Assembly: GCF_033807575.1 (NCBI RefSeq)
Contig: NC_084727.1
Coordinates: 4,402,001 to 4,466,000 of the forward strand
Length of the DNA stretch: 64,000 nucleotides
Reading direction: 5' to 3'
Source: Cydia pomonella
Lineage: Eukaryota > Arthropoda > Insecta > Lepidoptera > Tortricidae
The notes under the pieces are model-generated. The model ran no database searches. It saw only the letters and a program-made list of their open reading frames with translations, and was not told where the DNA came from. Made by a program: the position numbers and the translations under genes. Shown here one piece after another: positions 54,588-64,000 of this stretch (within the stretch, counting starts at the first letter, position 1; each line of letters starts with the position of its first letter).

Positions 54588-54928
54588 CCCGGCACCGCCC
54601 GTTCCAAGCGCCGCGCCGCGAGGTGACCATCCCGCCGCGCGACAACGAGGGCGAGCTGCCCGACCTCCGCGACGTCAGTTCCGACAATGAGCCCAAGCGC
54701 CCCAACCCCCGGCCTTACGCCTCCCCCAAGATCCAGCAGAAACCCCCTAACATCGACAAGGTAGTCCCCAAAGGCACCAAAAAACTCGTCCCCATGCCGG
54801 ACCTAGCGCATTATCTGACGTATTACGAGCTCTTGAAAGGCCTTAAACCTATTTTGCAGAAGTATATTTCGATGCTGCCAAAATATAGTCAGTTTCAATT
54901 GCTTTGGAAGAAGTTCAAACATCCATAG
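54588..54928 (+). CDS. Terminal coding exon of an unidentified gene
   Basis: It is preceded by a strong acceptor (TCTTCCTCCCACAG at 54587). Reading CC|CGG CAC gives RHRPFQAPRREVTIPPRDNE, an acidic/Pro-rich segment (LPDLRDVSSDNEPKRPNPRP), then KPPNIDKVVPKGTKKLVPMP and a C-terminal YYELLKGLKPILQKYISMLP ... LLWKKFKHP stop. The first half is very GC-rich and clearly coding in composition. AATAAA signals at 55266 and 55343 suit its 3' end. It has no recognised domain, and no upstream exon could be found with confidence. It lies 3.8 kb before the ATP synthase-like gene on the same strand; the stop codon and poly(A) signals argue that it is a separate gene. Confidence 0.65.
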
Positions 54929-55265
54929 CTTCTGTTTACTGTAATAGCTGATTTAAGTAAACATGTAAACGAAGCTTAAAATTTTAGAAAAACTGAATTT
55001 TCTTGCAATGAAACTGAGACTCAAAGGTCTTTTAAGCGAGATACAATTTAATCATTTACTAGATTTTTTATTTAAAAATAACGTAACTTTCGTGGCCTTG
55101 TTTAGATTATTTATTGCCAAGTAGCCGCTATTGCAAGAAGTTAGTTAAAATGCGAGTTTTATTAGGTACAAATTGTGATGTTGTCATACGCTAGAGTGAA
55201 ATTATTCGTGAACCAAATGTGTTGTTATTTGCTTTTGGTTGGTTTCTGCAAGCTTTATGCTTGGC

Positions 55266-55348
55266 AATAAATCATTTAAGTACCTATGTAATGTTTTTTA
55301 TATACTTCTGTTTAAGGTATTTGTAAAAATTTTGGTTTACGAAATAAA
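55266..55348 (+). terminator. Polyadenylation signals for the terminal exon
   Basis: AATAAA at 55266-55271 and again at 55343-55348, the second followed by a T-rich tract, about 340-420 bp after the stop. Confidence 0.45.
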
Positions 55349-55770
55349 TACGTTTATTTTTATTAATGGCTTTTCTTTCACTCTATCGAATGACAGTTTA
55401 CATATGTAAACAGTTTACTAAGTAAAAAATCCAGCAGGGGAAAACAGTAGGTATTAACCTTTTGAATGCCAAGAACACCTAAAGTCGTCGTTAATAGTCA
55501 TACCCACAGCGCTAAGGACAACTATAGCTGTTATGGCGAACGGTCAAAGTAACCTTCACACTTTCGATTAAGGTTTACATTAGCTCCCTTGCGCCCGGGA
55601 CCTTGGCGTTTGAGTCATGTTTGTGTTTATGACATAAAGCGTTCAAAGGGTAATCCACAAATCCCTGCCAGGGGTGGAAAGTAGTTGCTATAAGGTAAGG
55701 TGGGATAAGACTATCTCCGGGGCAAGACTAACACTTAATAAATAAACATTATTTATCCGTTAAGTATTAT

Positions 55771-56880
55771 GTTGAAGGGAAAACTCCCGTCATTACCTGC
55801 TTTTTGGACCTATCGATGGCGTTCGATACAGTTTCGTATGATATATTATGGGATAAGATGGAAAAGAGAACTAGCACTCTGAGGGAGGTGATTAACCTGT
55901 TTCGGTATTAGTACGGGCATCAAACCAACCAGGTGAGATGGGCGGGCGCGCACTCGGACGTGTACAGATTGGAGTGCGGGGTGAGGCAGGGTGGACTTAC
56001 CTCACCGCGCTTATTCAATCTGTACATGGATGAGCTGATTGTTGGACTCAGCAGCACGAATATCGGATGTTCGGTAGGTGGCACCACGGTGAACAACATT
56101 AGCTACGCAGATGATATGGTGCTGCTGTGTCCATCAATCAGTGCGCTAGTGAAACTCCTAAAGGTGTGTGAAGATTATGCGGTCGCTCATGGTCTGAGGT
56201 ACAATACCAGTAAGAGCGAGCTGTTAGTTTTTAAAGCAGGTAACAAGGCCTTTGACGTACTACCACCTGTCAGCTTGTGTGGTATCGCTCTTAAAAGGGT
56301 AACGCGCTTTAAGTATCTCGGACACTGGGTGACCGATAATCTCCAGGACGACGTAGACATAGAGAGGGAGCGCAGGGCATTGGCGGTACGTTGTAATATG
56401 TTGCCTCGCAGGTTTGCACGATGTAATGGGAATGTCAAAATAACGCTATTTAAAGCATTTTGCCAGACCTTTTACACGTGCAGTCTGTGGACAAATTATA
56501 CTAAAAGGGACCTCAATGCCCTGCGCGTCCAGTACAACAATGGGTTCAGGATGTTGTTGGGACTGCCTCGCTTTTGCAGCGCGTCAGGTATGTTCGCGGA
56601 GGCGCGCACTGATTGCTTTGGTGCAATAATACGCAAAAGGACTGCCTCCCTGATGCGTCGCGTGCGGGACAGTTCCAACAGCCTCTTGCGCCTAGTGTTA
56701 GAATCGCCTGCTTGCGCCTTCTGGAAACACTGGGAGGGAGTACATATGGGATCCAGAGGCTTAGTGTATAATTTATTATGAGTTAGTATAGTAGTTAACT
56801 AACATAGGATTAAGGGAATGTATACTAACACTATGGACATGGTCCGAAATAATAAAAAAATTGAATTGAATTGAATTATT
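55771..56880 (+). pseudogene. Non-LTR retrotransposon reverse-transcriptase fragment
   Basis: A frame from 55771 encodes TPVITCFLDLSMAFDTVSYD (RT motif A region), hits an in-frame TAG at 55909-55911, then continues without further stops to 56781. It includes VRQGGLTSPRLFNLYMDELI, the catalytic YADD in NNISYADDMVLLCPS, and the C-terminal segment up to WEGVHMGSRGLVYN. The element copies RNA into DNA in active members. This copy lacks the endonuclease and N-terminal RT and carries the stop, so it is dead. It ends with a (TTGAA)n tail at 56858-56876, typical of target-primed insertion. Confidence 0.8.
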
Positions 56881-56904
56881 ATTAACATTATAAACATTAT
56901 TAAT

Positions 56905-57168
56905 ATTAAATAAATATTATTCTTAATAAAATGGACTTAAGTCCCACTGTAAGCCAAGAAAGCTCGTGTTTTGGGTACTCTGACAATGGTATTTTATAAT
57001 ATACTTATAAATATATAATATATATTTTTATACATAGAAAACATCCATAACTCAGGAACAAATATCTGTGCTCATCAAACAAATAAATGCCCTTACCGGG
57101 ATTCGAGTCCAGGACCATCGGCTTCATAGGCAGTAGGGTCACTATCCCACTAGGTCAGACCGGTCGTT
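56905..57168 (-). mobile_element. tRNA-derived SINE (copy 5 of 5, reverse)
   Basis: On the minus strand it shows GACCGGTCTGACCTAGTGGG-like head, B box region GGACTCGAATCC, TTGTTCCTGAGTTATGGATG and CTTACAGTGGGACTTAAGTC. It lies just behind the LINE fragment. Confidence 0.75.
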
Positions 57169-57179
57169 ATCTTAGTAGT

Positions 57180-57410
57180 TATCTACTTAGTTCTTCTGGG
57201 CATTTTCTGCAAATCGGCAACCATTGTGCCTATTATGCGTAAAACGAGGTAGCGCTACTCTAACCATCCCAGTAGGGCTAAGATAGTCGGCTCTTTATCA
57301 TTTGTCACCATACGTGTCCCGTTCTAAGAAGTATGTAAGTGCGAAAGTGACGGGCATAGTGACAAGTGATAAAAATGGAACCATGATGCCGCCCCATCTT
57401 GTAGCTTTTA
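57180..57410 (-). mobile_element. LINE 3' end (same family as 30938-31409)
   Basis: GTTCTTCTGGGCATTTTCTG, CGGCAACCATTGTGCC and AAACGAGGTAGCGCTACTCT match the 3' untranslated part of the LINE at 30938. The coding part is almost gone. Confidence 0.55.
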
Positions 57411-58156
57411 TATAACGCGAACGTTTTAATAACTTTATTGTAATCTAAAAAACGGTTTATTCAACGAGCGACGCAACGGTCGGTCGCCCTAGTGGTGTGC
57501 CAGGTAAACATAGACATCGACATAGGAAGAAACCGGTTTTTGTTCTAAATCGGTTAATTTGACAAGAACTGTTCTCATAAAAATCGGTTTAAAAATAACT
57601 GTTTTTCGAGCGTAACCAAATTTTTTGCGCCAAGTACATGATAACGACGACGACGGTATTTAGTTTTAAAATTATGAATGAAAATCGTGTTGATTTAAAT
57701 CAATATACATTATACATGATAACATGCTACATGATATTTGAAATAAACTATGTTTGTCTTACCCCACTTTACCTTAAGTACTTAGGATAAATTCCATCTG
57801 ACCCGCCATTGAACACTATGATAGAAAACATTGGGTGAGGCATTTCCACTTCTAGAGCTGCGATTATCTGTGAAGTGAACCACGCTTATGCCACTGAAAA
57901 CCAGGGCCACGGGTTGCCGCGGCGTTATGCTGAGTGGGGATCCTATTTTAGCGTCCAATGTTTTTCTTTCTCTGTATGTTCTTTTTTCCAAATGTAATGT
58001 GTTGTGGCGTTAAATAAATGTATTTGCTTTCTTTCTTATCCACATCATTATCCACGTTATACCTATGTATTGAGTTACTTTAAGATTATACTATCCATAA
58101 GGTATTTATCTACTTGTACCTTATGTTAGCGCCTCTTATTGTAGCTTAGTACCGAT

Positions 58157-58344
58157 CAGAGTCCGGAACCGGTTTTTTGGAAAAACTTTTCGGTTTATTT
58201 TATACTCCAAATATAGGACTCGGTTGTGTTTTTAGATAACGACTTCGTATTATTAGATTGCCCGATTAGAAATGAAATAATTAACAAAGAACGAAAAAAT
58301 ACCGTATTCGTTCCCATAGAAAAAATACCGGTTTCCGATCCCTG
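58157..58344. mobile_element. hAT-like MITE with perfect 8-bp target duplication (copy 2 of 2, inverted)
   Basis: CAGAGTCCGGAACCGG at the left and CCGGTTTCCGATCCCTG at the right; direct repeat GTACCGAT at 58149-58156 and 58345-58352. It is the inverted relative of 54034-54237. Confidence 0.85.
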
Positions 58345-58475
58345 GTACCGATACAAATGATGTTGGCGTGTGAGTCATATTTTTGGCGAAGTAATGGTCT
58401 ACTGGGTAAGGCGAAGGTATTGAATAGCGACACGAAAGTGCCAAAAATATGTACACACCTAAATGTATAGGTAAT

Positions 58476-58640
58476 GAGGGCTACCGCGTTTAATTTCGCC
58501 GCTATTAGGGGCGCTGATGTAGACGGAGGTCTTTCAAAATGTCAAATGCATAGTATTTTTGGGGGGTACAAGCTTTTTTAACGTGAATTTTCACTCCTTA
58601 TTCATAACTGTGGTAAACCTACACAAACGCGGTAGCCCTC
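58476..58640. mobile_element. MITE
   Basis: GAGGGCTACCGCGTTT at the left and AAACGCGGTAGCCCTC at the right form a perfect inverted pair. The centre is non-coding. Confidence 0.7.
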
Positions 58641-58773
58641 TTTAGGATGAATATGGATGTTTTGGAAAAACCTTTTAGATTAGCGCAGCCTGGAAAAGGG
58701 TTAAGGGTTCCTGGCGTTCTAAGGGTTAGACAACTAGTAACATGTCTTCTATTCCATTTTTCCCTTCGTTTAG

Positions 58774-58908
58774 ATATATCAAAAAGCCGTTCCGATCACC
58801 CCCTTGACGGCCGCAGCTTCGTCTGCCGATAACCTGGGTCCACTCCATCAGCCACCTCCACCACCCCTGGGCTTGACTCGTCCTCTGGACCTGACACCAC
58901 CGCCGCAG
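58774..58908 (+). CDS. ATP synthase beta-like, proline-rich upstream exon
   Basis: It is bounded by the acceptor CCCTTCGTTTAG and a donor at CCGCAG|GTAGAA (58908) or GAAAAG|GTCAGT (58917), both in phase 0. The open frame reads QKAVPITPLTAAASSADNLG and PLHQPPPPPLGLTRPLDLTP, a low-complexity Pro/Leu-rich segment. The other two frames are closed. A frame opening at an ATG at 58647 just upstream could supply the start, but the intron would be extremely short, so the beginning of the gene stays open. Confidence 0.55.
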
Positions 58909-58972
58909 GTAGAAAAGGTCAGTGTTGTATAGATCTTAAGAATACCAAAGTTTAACCCTTTAACATTTTTTA

Positions 58973-59842
58973 GGGTTCCGTACCAAAAAGGTACAAAAGG
59001 AACTCTTAGGGTGCGACTCTGTCCGTCCGTCCGTCTGTCTGTCTGTCTGTCAGATCGCTAAATATCTCGAAAACCACTTAAGCTATCGATTTGAAATTTG
59101 GAATAGTTATGAACAAGGCTAACCCAGACACATGGAAAGTATTTTTTTTTATTTTACTTTTAATAACTATGGGAAATGCCCAATATGAAAAGGGGGCAAA
59201 ATTTCAAAGTCTAGTGACTAGGTCAAGTGGGGTATCATTTGAAAGAGCTCAAATTGACCATTCCAAAACAATTTTTTATTATTTTTTAGTAGTGGAAAAG
59301 AATTGATTTATGAAGGAAAATGTGAAAAAAATACTTTCAATGTGTCTGGGGATAAGGGGGGGTCCTTATCTTCGAAGTTTAGCGAAGAAAAATTAAGATT
59401 TTTTTACATCATATTAACATTACTATAAAATTTACAGGAAAAATATAGTCAGACCTCTATCTTGATGACTTTTTTTTTAATGAACAAAAAACATTTTTGT
59501 TTTCATCATCATTTAACTTTAACTTTAACCAACTTTACGTGTGTTTATTACATTTGAAATTTCTATGAGATAACATTAAAGACACCTTTTTTCAAATATA
59601 AGAACAATTTCTGATATCCCTTCACATGATAGAGAATTATCGTCGAAAACCCAACATATGTGCATGCATTACATCGCGCAAATTAGACAATTTGCCGATA
59701 GATGACGCTGTACTCAATTATAATTAGTATAGGTACTTCTGATCAAAAGTCTTTCACCTTTATAGTTACAAGAGATAATTCAAAGTTTGTACGGAACCCT
59801 CGGTGCGCGAGTAAAAAGAACTCGCGCTTGACCGGTTTTTTT
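58973..59842 (+). repeat. Full-length 870-bp member of the AGGGTTCCGTA / GCGCGAGT family in an intron
   Basis: It starts TTAGGGTTCCGTACCAAAAA with (GTCC)n(GTCT)n, and ends GTACGGAACCCTCGGTGCG and GAACTCGCGCTTGACCGG. It fills most of the intron between the two upstream exons of the ATP synthase-like gene. Confidence 0.65.
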
Positions 59843-59951
59843 ATGTTGGGCACTTAAGTCTTAATTAAGACTAAAAGGCTTCAGTATTATAAATATAGGT
59901 ATAGGTGGTTCCCTAGAGCAAAGTACTACTAATGATAAGATACCATTACAG

Positions 59952-60798
59952 GGTCCACAGGGTTCACGAGGTCCACGGGGTCCACAAGCTCCACGAAGTC
60001 CACAAAGTCCACAGATCCACAATAATCCAACGAAGTTCGTATCTATGGCCGGAGAAGAACGTATAGACCGTGAAATTCCCCTCCACAACTACGACAACGA
60101 GGACTTAACGCTCGGCCCTATGAGCCCCATGAACGTGACAGCGGTAGACGCTGACTTTGACCCAAAATCTGTACCACAAATTCCCCTCGCCTCTTCAAAT
60201 CCGAATATAACTGCTCAAGATTTCGAAGGTGTTCCTTTAACATCAGCTTCTAACCGCCCGGCTGTCAATGTTGAGACGTTAGGTGGTGCTCCCGGTCACA
60301 GTTACCGAGCAGCAGTTCCAACAGATACAAAAAACTATCCTACAACACGACCGATTCTTCCGCGCGATCTCGAACAAGTTACATCAGAGACACCGGTTGC
60401 TACTCCTAGTATGGCAACTCCTAGCGACAGCAGCCCTTTCACTCGAACGCCTCCTCAGAAAACACCTTGGGAACGATCCATGTCGACCTTCGAGAGCTGC
60501 AGAATAGAGGATCGCGTAGAGCTGGAACCTACTTTAGCTATTGCAGATCCTTTTAGCCGTACGGCGTCTGGATTTGGAGACCTGTCGCCTTCTTGTAGCT
60601 GGTCTGAGCCTCTGACGTCTGTGATCATGCCTGCTGAAGTCAGACCGAGCAAGAAGGAGGCTTGTAGTGGAGAGAAAGCGCCTCCGGCGATGAAGGAGGC
60701 TCCCAAAGCAGCCTCGGGAGGAGAGGCGAAAGCGGCAGCTCCAAGCAAAGGGCCACCGAAAGCTGCAGGTGGTGGGGCTACTGGAAGGATTATAGCTG
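59952..60798 (+). CDS. ATP synthase beta-like, long N-terminal extension exon
   Basis: It follows the acceptor CCATTACAG. 282 codons: a collagen-like start (GPQGSRGPRGPQAPRSPQSP), an acidic segment, then a long Ser/Thr/Pro-rich region with TP and SP dipeptides, and an Ala/Lys/Pro-rich end (KAAAPSKGPPKAAGG) leading into GRIIA. The Ala/Lys/Gly linker followed by G-(K/R)-I-x-A is exactly where the mature beta subunit begins. The donor GCTG|GTATGT leaves one base, completed by TG at 61115 to give [12 protein letters not shown]. The exon reads on to 60983 if not spliced, but that part has no family similarity. No classical amphipathic presequence is visible. Confidence 0.7.
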
Positions 60799-61114
60799 GT
60801 ATGTGTCAGATATTATTTGAAAGATCTCTGCCCCATTTTACAAAGATGCACGTTACAATTTTTGACCTCCCGACGCAAAAAGAGAGGTTTTATAAGTTTG
60901 ACGCCAATGCCTGTGTCTGTATGTGGCACAGTAGCTCTGAAACAGATGGACTGATTTCGGAGATTCACATTTCTTTCATTTGACGAATATTGTCGCCGTT
61001 TTAGTGTTCTAAAGATATAGCTTTATTAAATCACCAAGTAAATTTAGAGCATTTTTAATATACTGTTTCGCTGCCTCCAGACTCCAAATGAAGAAAATAA
61101 TTGTCTGTTTACAG

Positions 61115-61192
61115 TGATCGGCGCTGTAGTTGATGTGCAATTCGACAAGGGCCTCCCGCTGATTCTCAATGCTCTTGAAGTACCCGGAAGAA
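61115..61192 (+). CDS. ATP synthase beta-like, first beta-barrel exon
   Basis: 78 bp, too short to show as a long frame. It reads [20 protein letters not shown] and LEVPGR, the N-terminal beta-barrel of F1 beta. The usual sequence has PPILNALEV; here [13 protein letters not shown] differs slightly. The donor GAA|GTTAGT leaves A, completed by CC at 61910 to Thr (R-T-P-R-L). Confidence 0.85.
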
Positions 61193-61909
61193 GTTAGTAT
61201 GAATCCTCTCTTCTGTAGTTTCCTTTATCCTGCTCTACTTATTAACACATTGACTGTCGGCGACCCGCTAGCCGGGTTCTCGGTTCGCAGGCGCTTTTCG
61301 CTACAATACTGTTTTTTTACGCTTGTAGCACATAGCTTGCGCTGGCACTGAATGTGTTAATCCCCAGAATTATGTGAACAAATTATGTGTTTGATTAGAT
61401 TTAGTTCCTATAGGGGATCGTCCATGAATTGTAAAGAAAGGACGCTGAGCAAGAGGGATTTCGTACCAATGACCCGTCTGTTCCTATCTCTATTGCACAC
61501 GCACAATTTTATTGCTGTCCCGCTAGCACAGTGTTATTGACCGTTGGCATTATGATAGGAGAAGCTATTTAATTACGTGCGTGTGATAGAGAGATAGAGA
61601 GGCAGGTCAATGTATTCCTCGTGCCAAGCGTCCGTTCTTTAGGCGAACGCGAAGTATATTCATTGGTAAGATTAAGTTATTGATGTAGACCACTAGAAGG
61701 CAGACCCTACAATGCACAAGGGTGCGTGCGTAAACGGGCAGCACATGTTTAGAGGAGATAATGTTAGGAGGAGCTTATTTCATTTCAATTCTGGTCATGA
61801 TGTGGTAGTCTGGTAGTTCCTCCAACACGCACAACCTGTTAGAAGACATTCTCATTGAAATATGACTGTGGTAACGAGTAACCATACCAATTTGACTTGT
61901 CACCTCCAG
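61193..61909 (+). other. ATP synthase-like intron
   Basis: 717 bp with GT...CTCCAG ends. A short TGAATG/TTAACAC inverted repeat around 61242-61365 (ATTAACACATTGACTG and CTGAATGTGTTAAT) indicates a small MITE. Confidence 0.6.
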
Positions 61910-62092
61910 CCCCGAGGCTCATCCTCGAAGTGTCTCAGCACCTGGGTGACAACGCGGTCCGGACCATCGCCATGGACGGTACCGAGGGTCTGGTCCGGGG
62001 ACAGGAAATCATAGACACCGGTGCGCCGATCACCATACCTGTGGGCGCTCCCACACTTGGACGAATCATTAATGTCATTGGGGAACCTATTG
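61910..62092 (+). CDS. ATP synthase beta-like, barrel and linker exon
   Basis: After CACCTCCAG the exon reads [40 protein letters not shown] and [30 protein letters not shown] and [16 protein letters not shown] are signature stretches of the beta subunit. The canonical protein has VAQHLGENTVRTIA, so substitutions are conservative. The donor ATTG|GTAAGT is completed to Asp at 62504. Confidence 0.9.
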
Positions 62093-62503
62093 GTAAGTAA
62101 CTAACCCCTTCTTGCTACTAAGAGAGTCCAAATTCTCGATAAGCCGGTTATTTGAGAAAGCCTATGGAGATACCAGGAAGATTTTGCGATTCTGGACGGG
62201 CTTAGGCTGGCTGGGGGGCACTCTTCACGTAGCGTGCCCATCATTCTCAGGCTTGGTGTGGAAACTATTGTGTGCCTATTTATTAAATCCCTTTATAGAC
62301 ATATATATGTAATGAGAGCTATGTAAAGAGACAGCATCTAGTCGTCGATGCTTTAAGATTCCACTTTTTCTACACGCATGGTACAAGTATGGATTTTTTC
62401 GCTCGCTCGAATCTCAACATTAACGAGGGGTTATACAACTTTGCTTACTTGCAAAAAAAAAACAATTTAATACGTCTCAATAATTGTTATAAACCTGTTT
62501 CAG

Positions 62504-62641
62504 ATGAGCGAGGCCCCATAGAGACTGACGTTTTTGCGCCCATACACGCGGACGCTCCACCCTTCGTGGAGATGTCGGTTGAGCAGGAGATCCTCGCCAC
62601 CGGCATCAAGGTGGTGGACCTACTGGCGCCTTACGTCAAAG
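62504..62641 (+). CDS. ATP synthase beta-like, exon before the P-loop
   Basis: After CTGTTTCAG it reads [40 protein letters not shown] and [24 protein letters not shown] is conserved in all F1 beta subunits; the [13 protein letters not shown] part is more diverged. The donor AAAG|GTAATC is completed by GT at 63335 to Gly. Confidence 0.9.
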
Positions 62642-63030
62642 GTAATCATGTCTTTATATCAAACGAACGGCTAGCATGAGTTGCGTTCTCGCGACTTCAA
62701 GTATGGACTCGCGCGCGAGAACGCAACTCATGCTCATGCTTTCATCATCGATTTGTGACTTGCTGGCGTGGCGATGGGCTGCTATGTGTCAGGAACGCTT
62801 GAGATTTTTCGAGATGATTATTGATCAACCCTTAACGACTAACGTATAATAATCGTTTTCGTGAATGAACGTTACGAACTTGTGTTCGTTCGTAACACAG
62901 TACACAATGAACGTTAACGAAACGTCATAATAATCATCGCGACATTCCTACGTCAGGGTTAGGTAAGGGTTATAAAACAAATGTTTAACGACCGGTATCA
63001 GCGCATCGACTTATATATTTTAATTCGTAA

Positions 63031-63468
<438 letters not shown>

Positions 63469-63469
63469 T

Positions 63470-64000
63470 AGGGTTCCGTAGCCAAATGGCATAAAACGGA
63501 ACCCTTATAGTTTCGCCATGTCCGTCTGTCTATCTGTCTGTCTGTCTGTCTGTCTGTCTGTCCGAGGCTTTGCTCCGTGGTCGTTAGTGCTAGAAAGCTG
63601 AAATTTGGCATGGATATATAAATCAATAAAGCCGACAAAGTCGTACAATAAAATCTAAAAAAATTTTTTTTTTAGGGTACCTCCCCTACACGTAAAGTGG
63701 GAGTGAATTTTTTTTTCGCTTCAACCCTAGAGTGTGGGGTATCGTTGGAAAGGTCTTTCAAAACTAATAGGGGTTTTCAAGAAACATTTTTTGATAAAGT
63801 GAATATATTCGGAGATAATCGCTCCGAAAGAAAAAAAAATGTGTCCCCCCCCTCTAACTTTTGAACCATAGGTCCAAAAAATATGAAAAAAATCGTGGAA
63901 GTAGAGCTTAAGAAAGACATTAAATGAAAACTATAGCGGATATGATCAGTTTAGCTGTTTTTGAGTTATAGCAAAAAGTTTTCCCTTCATAGTAAAAAGA
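63470..64000 (+). repeat. AGGGTTCCGTA family repeat in the last visible intron
   Basis: It begins AGGGTTCCGTAGCCAAATGG with a long (GTCT)n microsatellite (63524-63560), then GAGGCTTTGCTCCGTGG and GCTGAAATTTGGCATGG. It runs to the window end without its GGCCAAGTGCGAG terminus. Confidence 0.6.

Larger units (their letters stand above)
55693..57774. mobile_element. TA-flanked element disrupted by nested retroelements
   Basis: AGGTAAGGTGGGATAAGACT at the left (TA at 55691-55692) is mirrored by TTGTCTTACCCCACTTTACCT at the right (TA at 57775-57776). Between the ends lie a LINE fragment, a SINE and another LINE 3' end. The termini resemble the GGTAAGTTGA-type words of the pogo element but are not the same. 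Confidence 0.5.

Noticed and set aside
58647..58832. Frame MNMDVLEKPFRLAQ as first exon of the ATP synthase-like gene
   Set aside because: Phase-0 donors in it would leave an intron of only 37-49 bp before 58774, which is too short for a typical insect intron. Kept only as a possibility.
60799..60983. Unspliced continuation of the long ATP synthase-like exon
   Set aside because: The sequence after GCTG|GTATGT has no similarity to the beta subunit, while splicing restores the canonical [12 protein letters not shown] junction.

Overview
This 64 kb window looks like nuclear DNA from a lepidopteran insect (moth or butterfly). The genes are eukaryotic, with small exons, GT-AG introns and long AT-rich introns. 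The space between exons is crowded with interspersed repeats of lepidopteran type: a tRNA-derived SINE in five copies, the family with termini reading GGCCAAGTGCGAGTCGGACT and AGGGTTCCGTA, many short inverted-repeat elements (MITEs), and 5'-truncated LINE 3' ends. No rRNA, CRISPR array or bacterial operon is visible.

Layout. 1-20.4 kb: no host gene found; LINE remnants, MITEs, a long-terminal-repeat-type foldback element (6467-7308, inverted termini, 8-bp target duplication) and a tandemly expanded repeat (15.3-17.9 kb). 20,794-24,792: a structurally complete ISL2EU-type DNA transposon with AT target duplication, carrying a THAP plus DDE transposase gene on the + strand and a converging three-exon SAP-SWIM-YqaJ gene on the - strand. 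24.9-42.6 kb (- strand): a host bZIP transcription-factor gene (PAR/giant-like basic region) modelled as four phase-compatible exons. Its basic-region exon is followed by a row of decayed tandem copies, and its first exon also has a decayed copy. The large first intron of this gene holds LINE pieces, SINEs, MITEs and, at 38,584-42,064, a complete pogo-like element with an uninterrupted 675-aa transposase ending in a PHD-like zinc finger.

43-54.5 kb: repeats, including a 412-bp inverted repeat whose arms read as identical (47,093-48,415), a second tandemly expanded repeat (52.4-53.7 kb), and a promoter-like GC-box/CCAAT stretch near 45.6 kb. 54,588-54,928: the last coding exon of an unidentified + strand gene. 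55.7-57.8 kb: nested mobile DNA with a reverse-transcriptase fragment. 58.8 kb to the window end (+ strand): a gene for a divergent mitochondrial ATP synthase beta subunit with a long Pro/Ser/Thr-rich N-terminal extension. Six exons join in phase, and the gene runs out of the window just after the Walker A exon.

Splice models, domain calls and repeat boundaries were read by eye from the sequence. No database search or RNA evidence was available.
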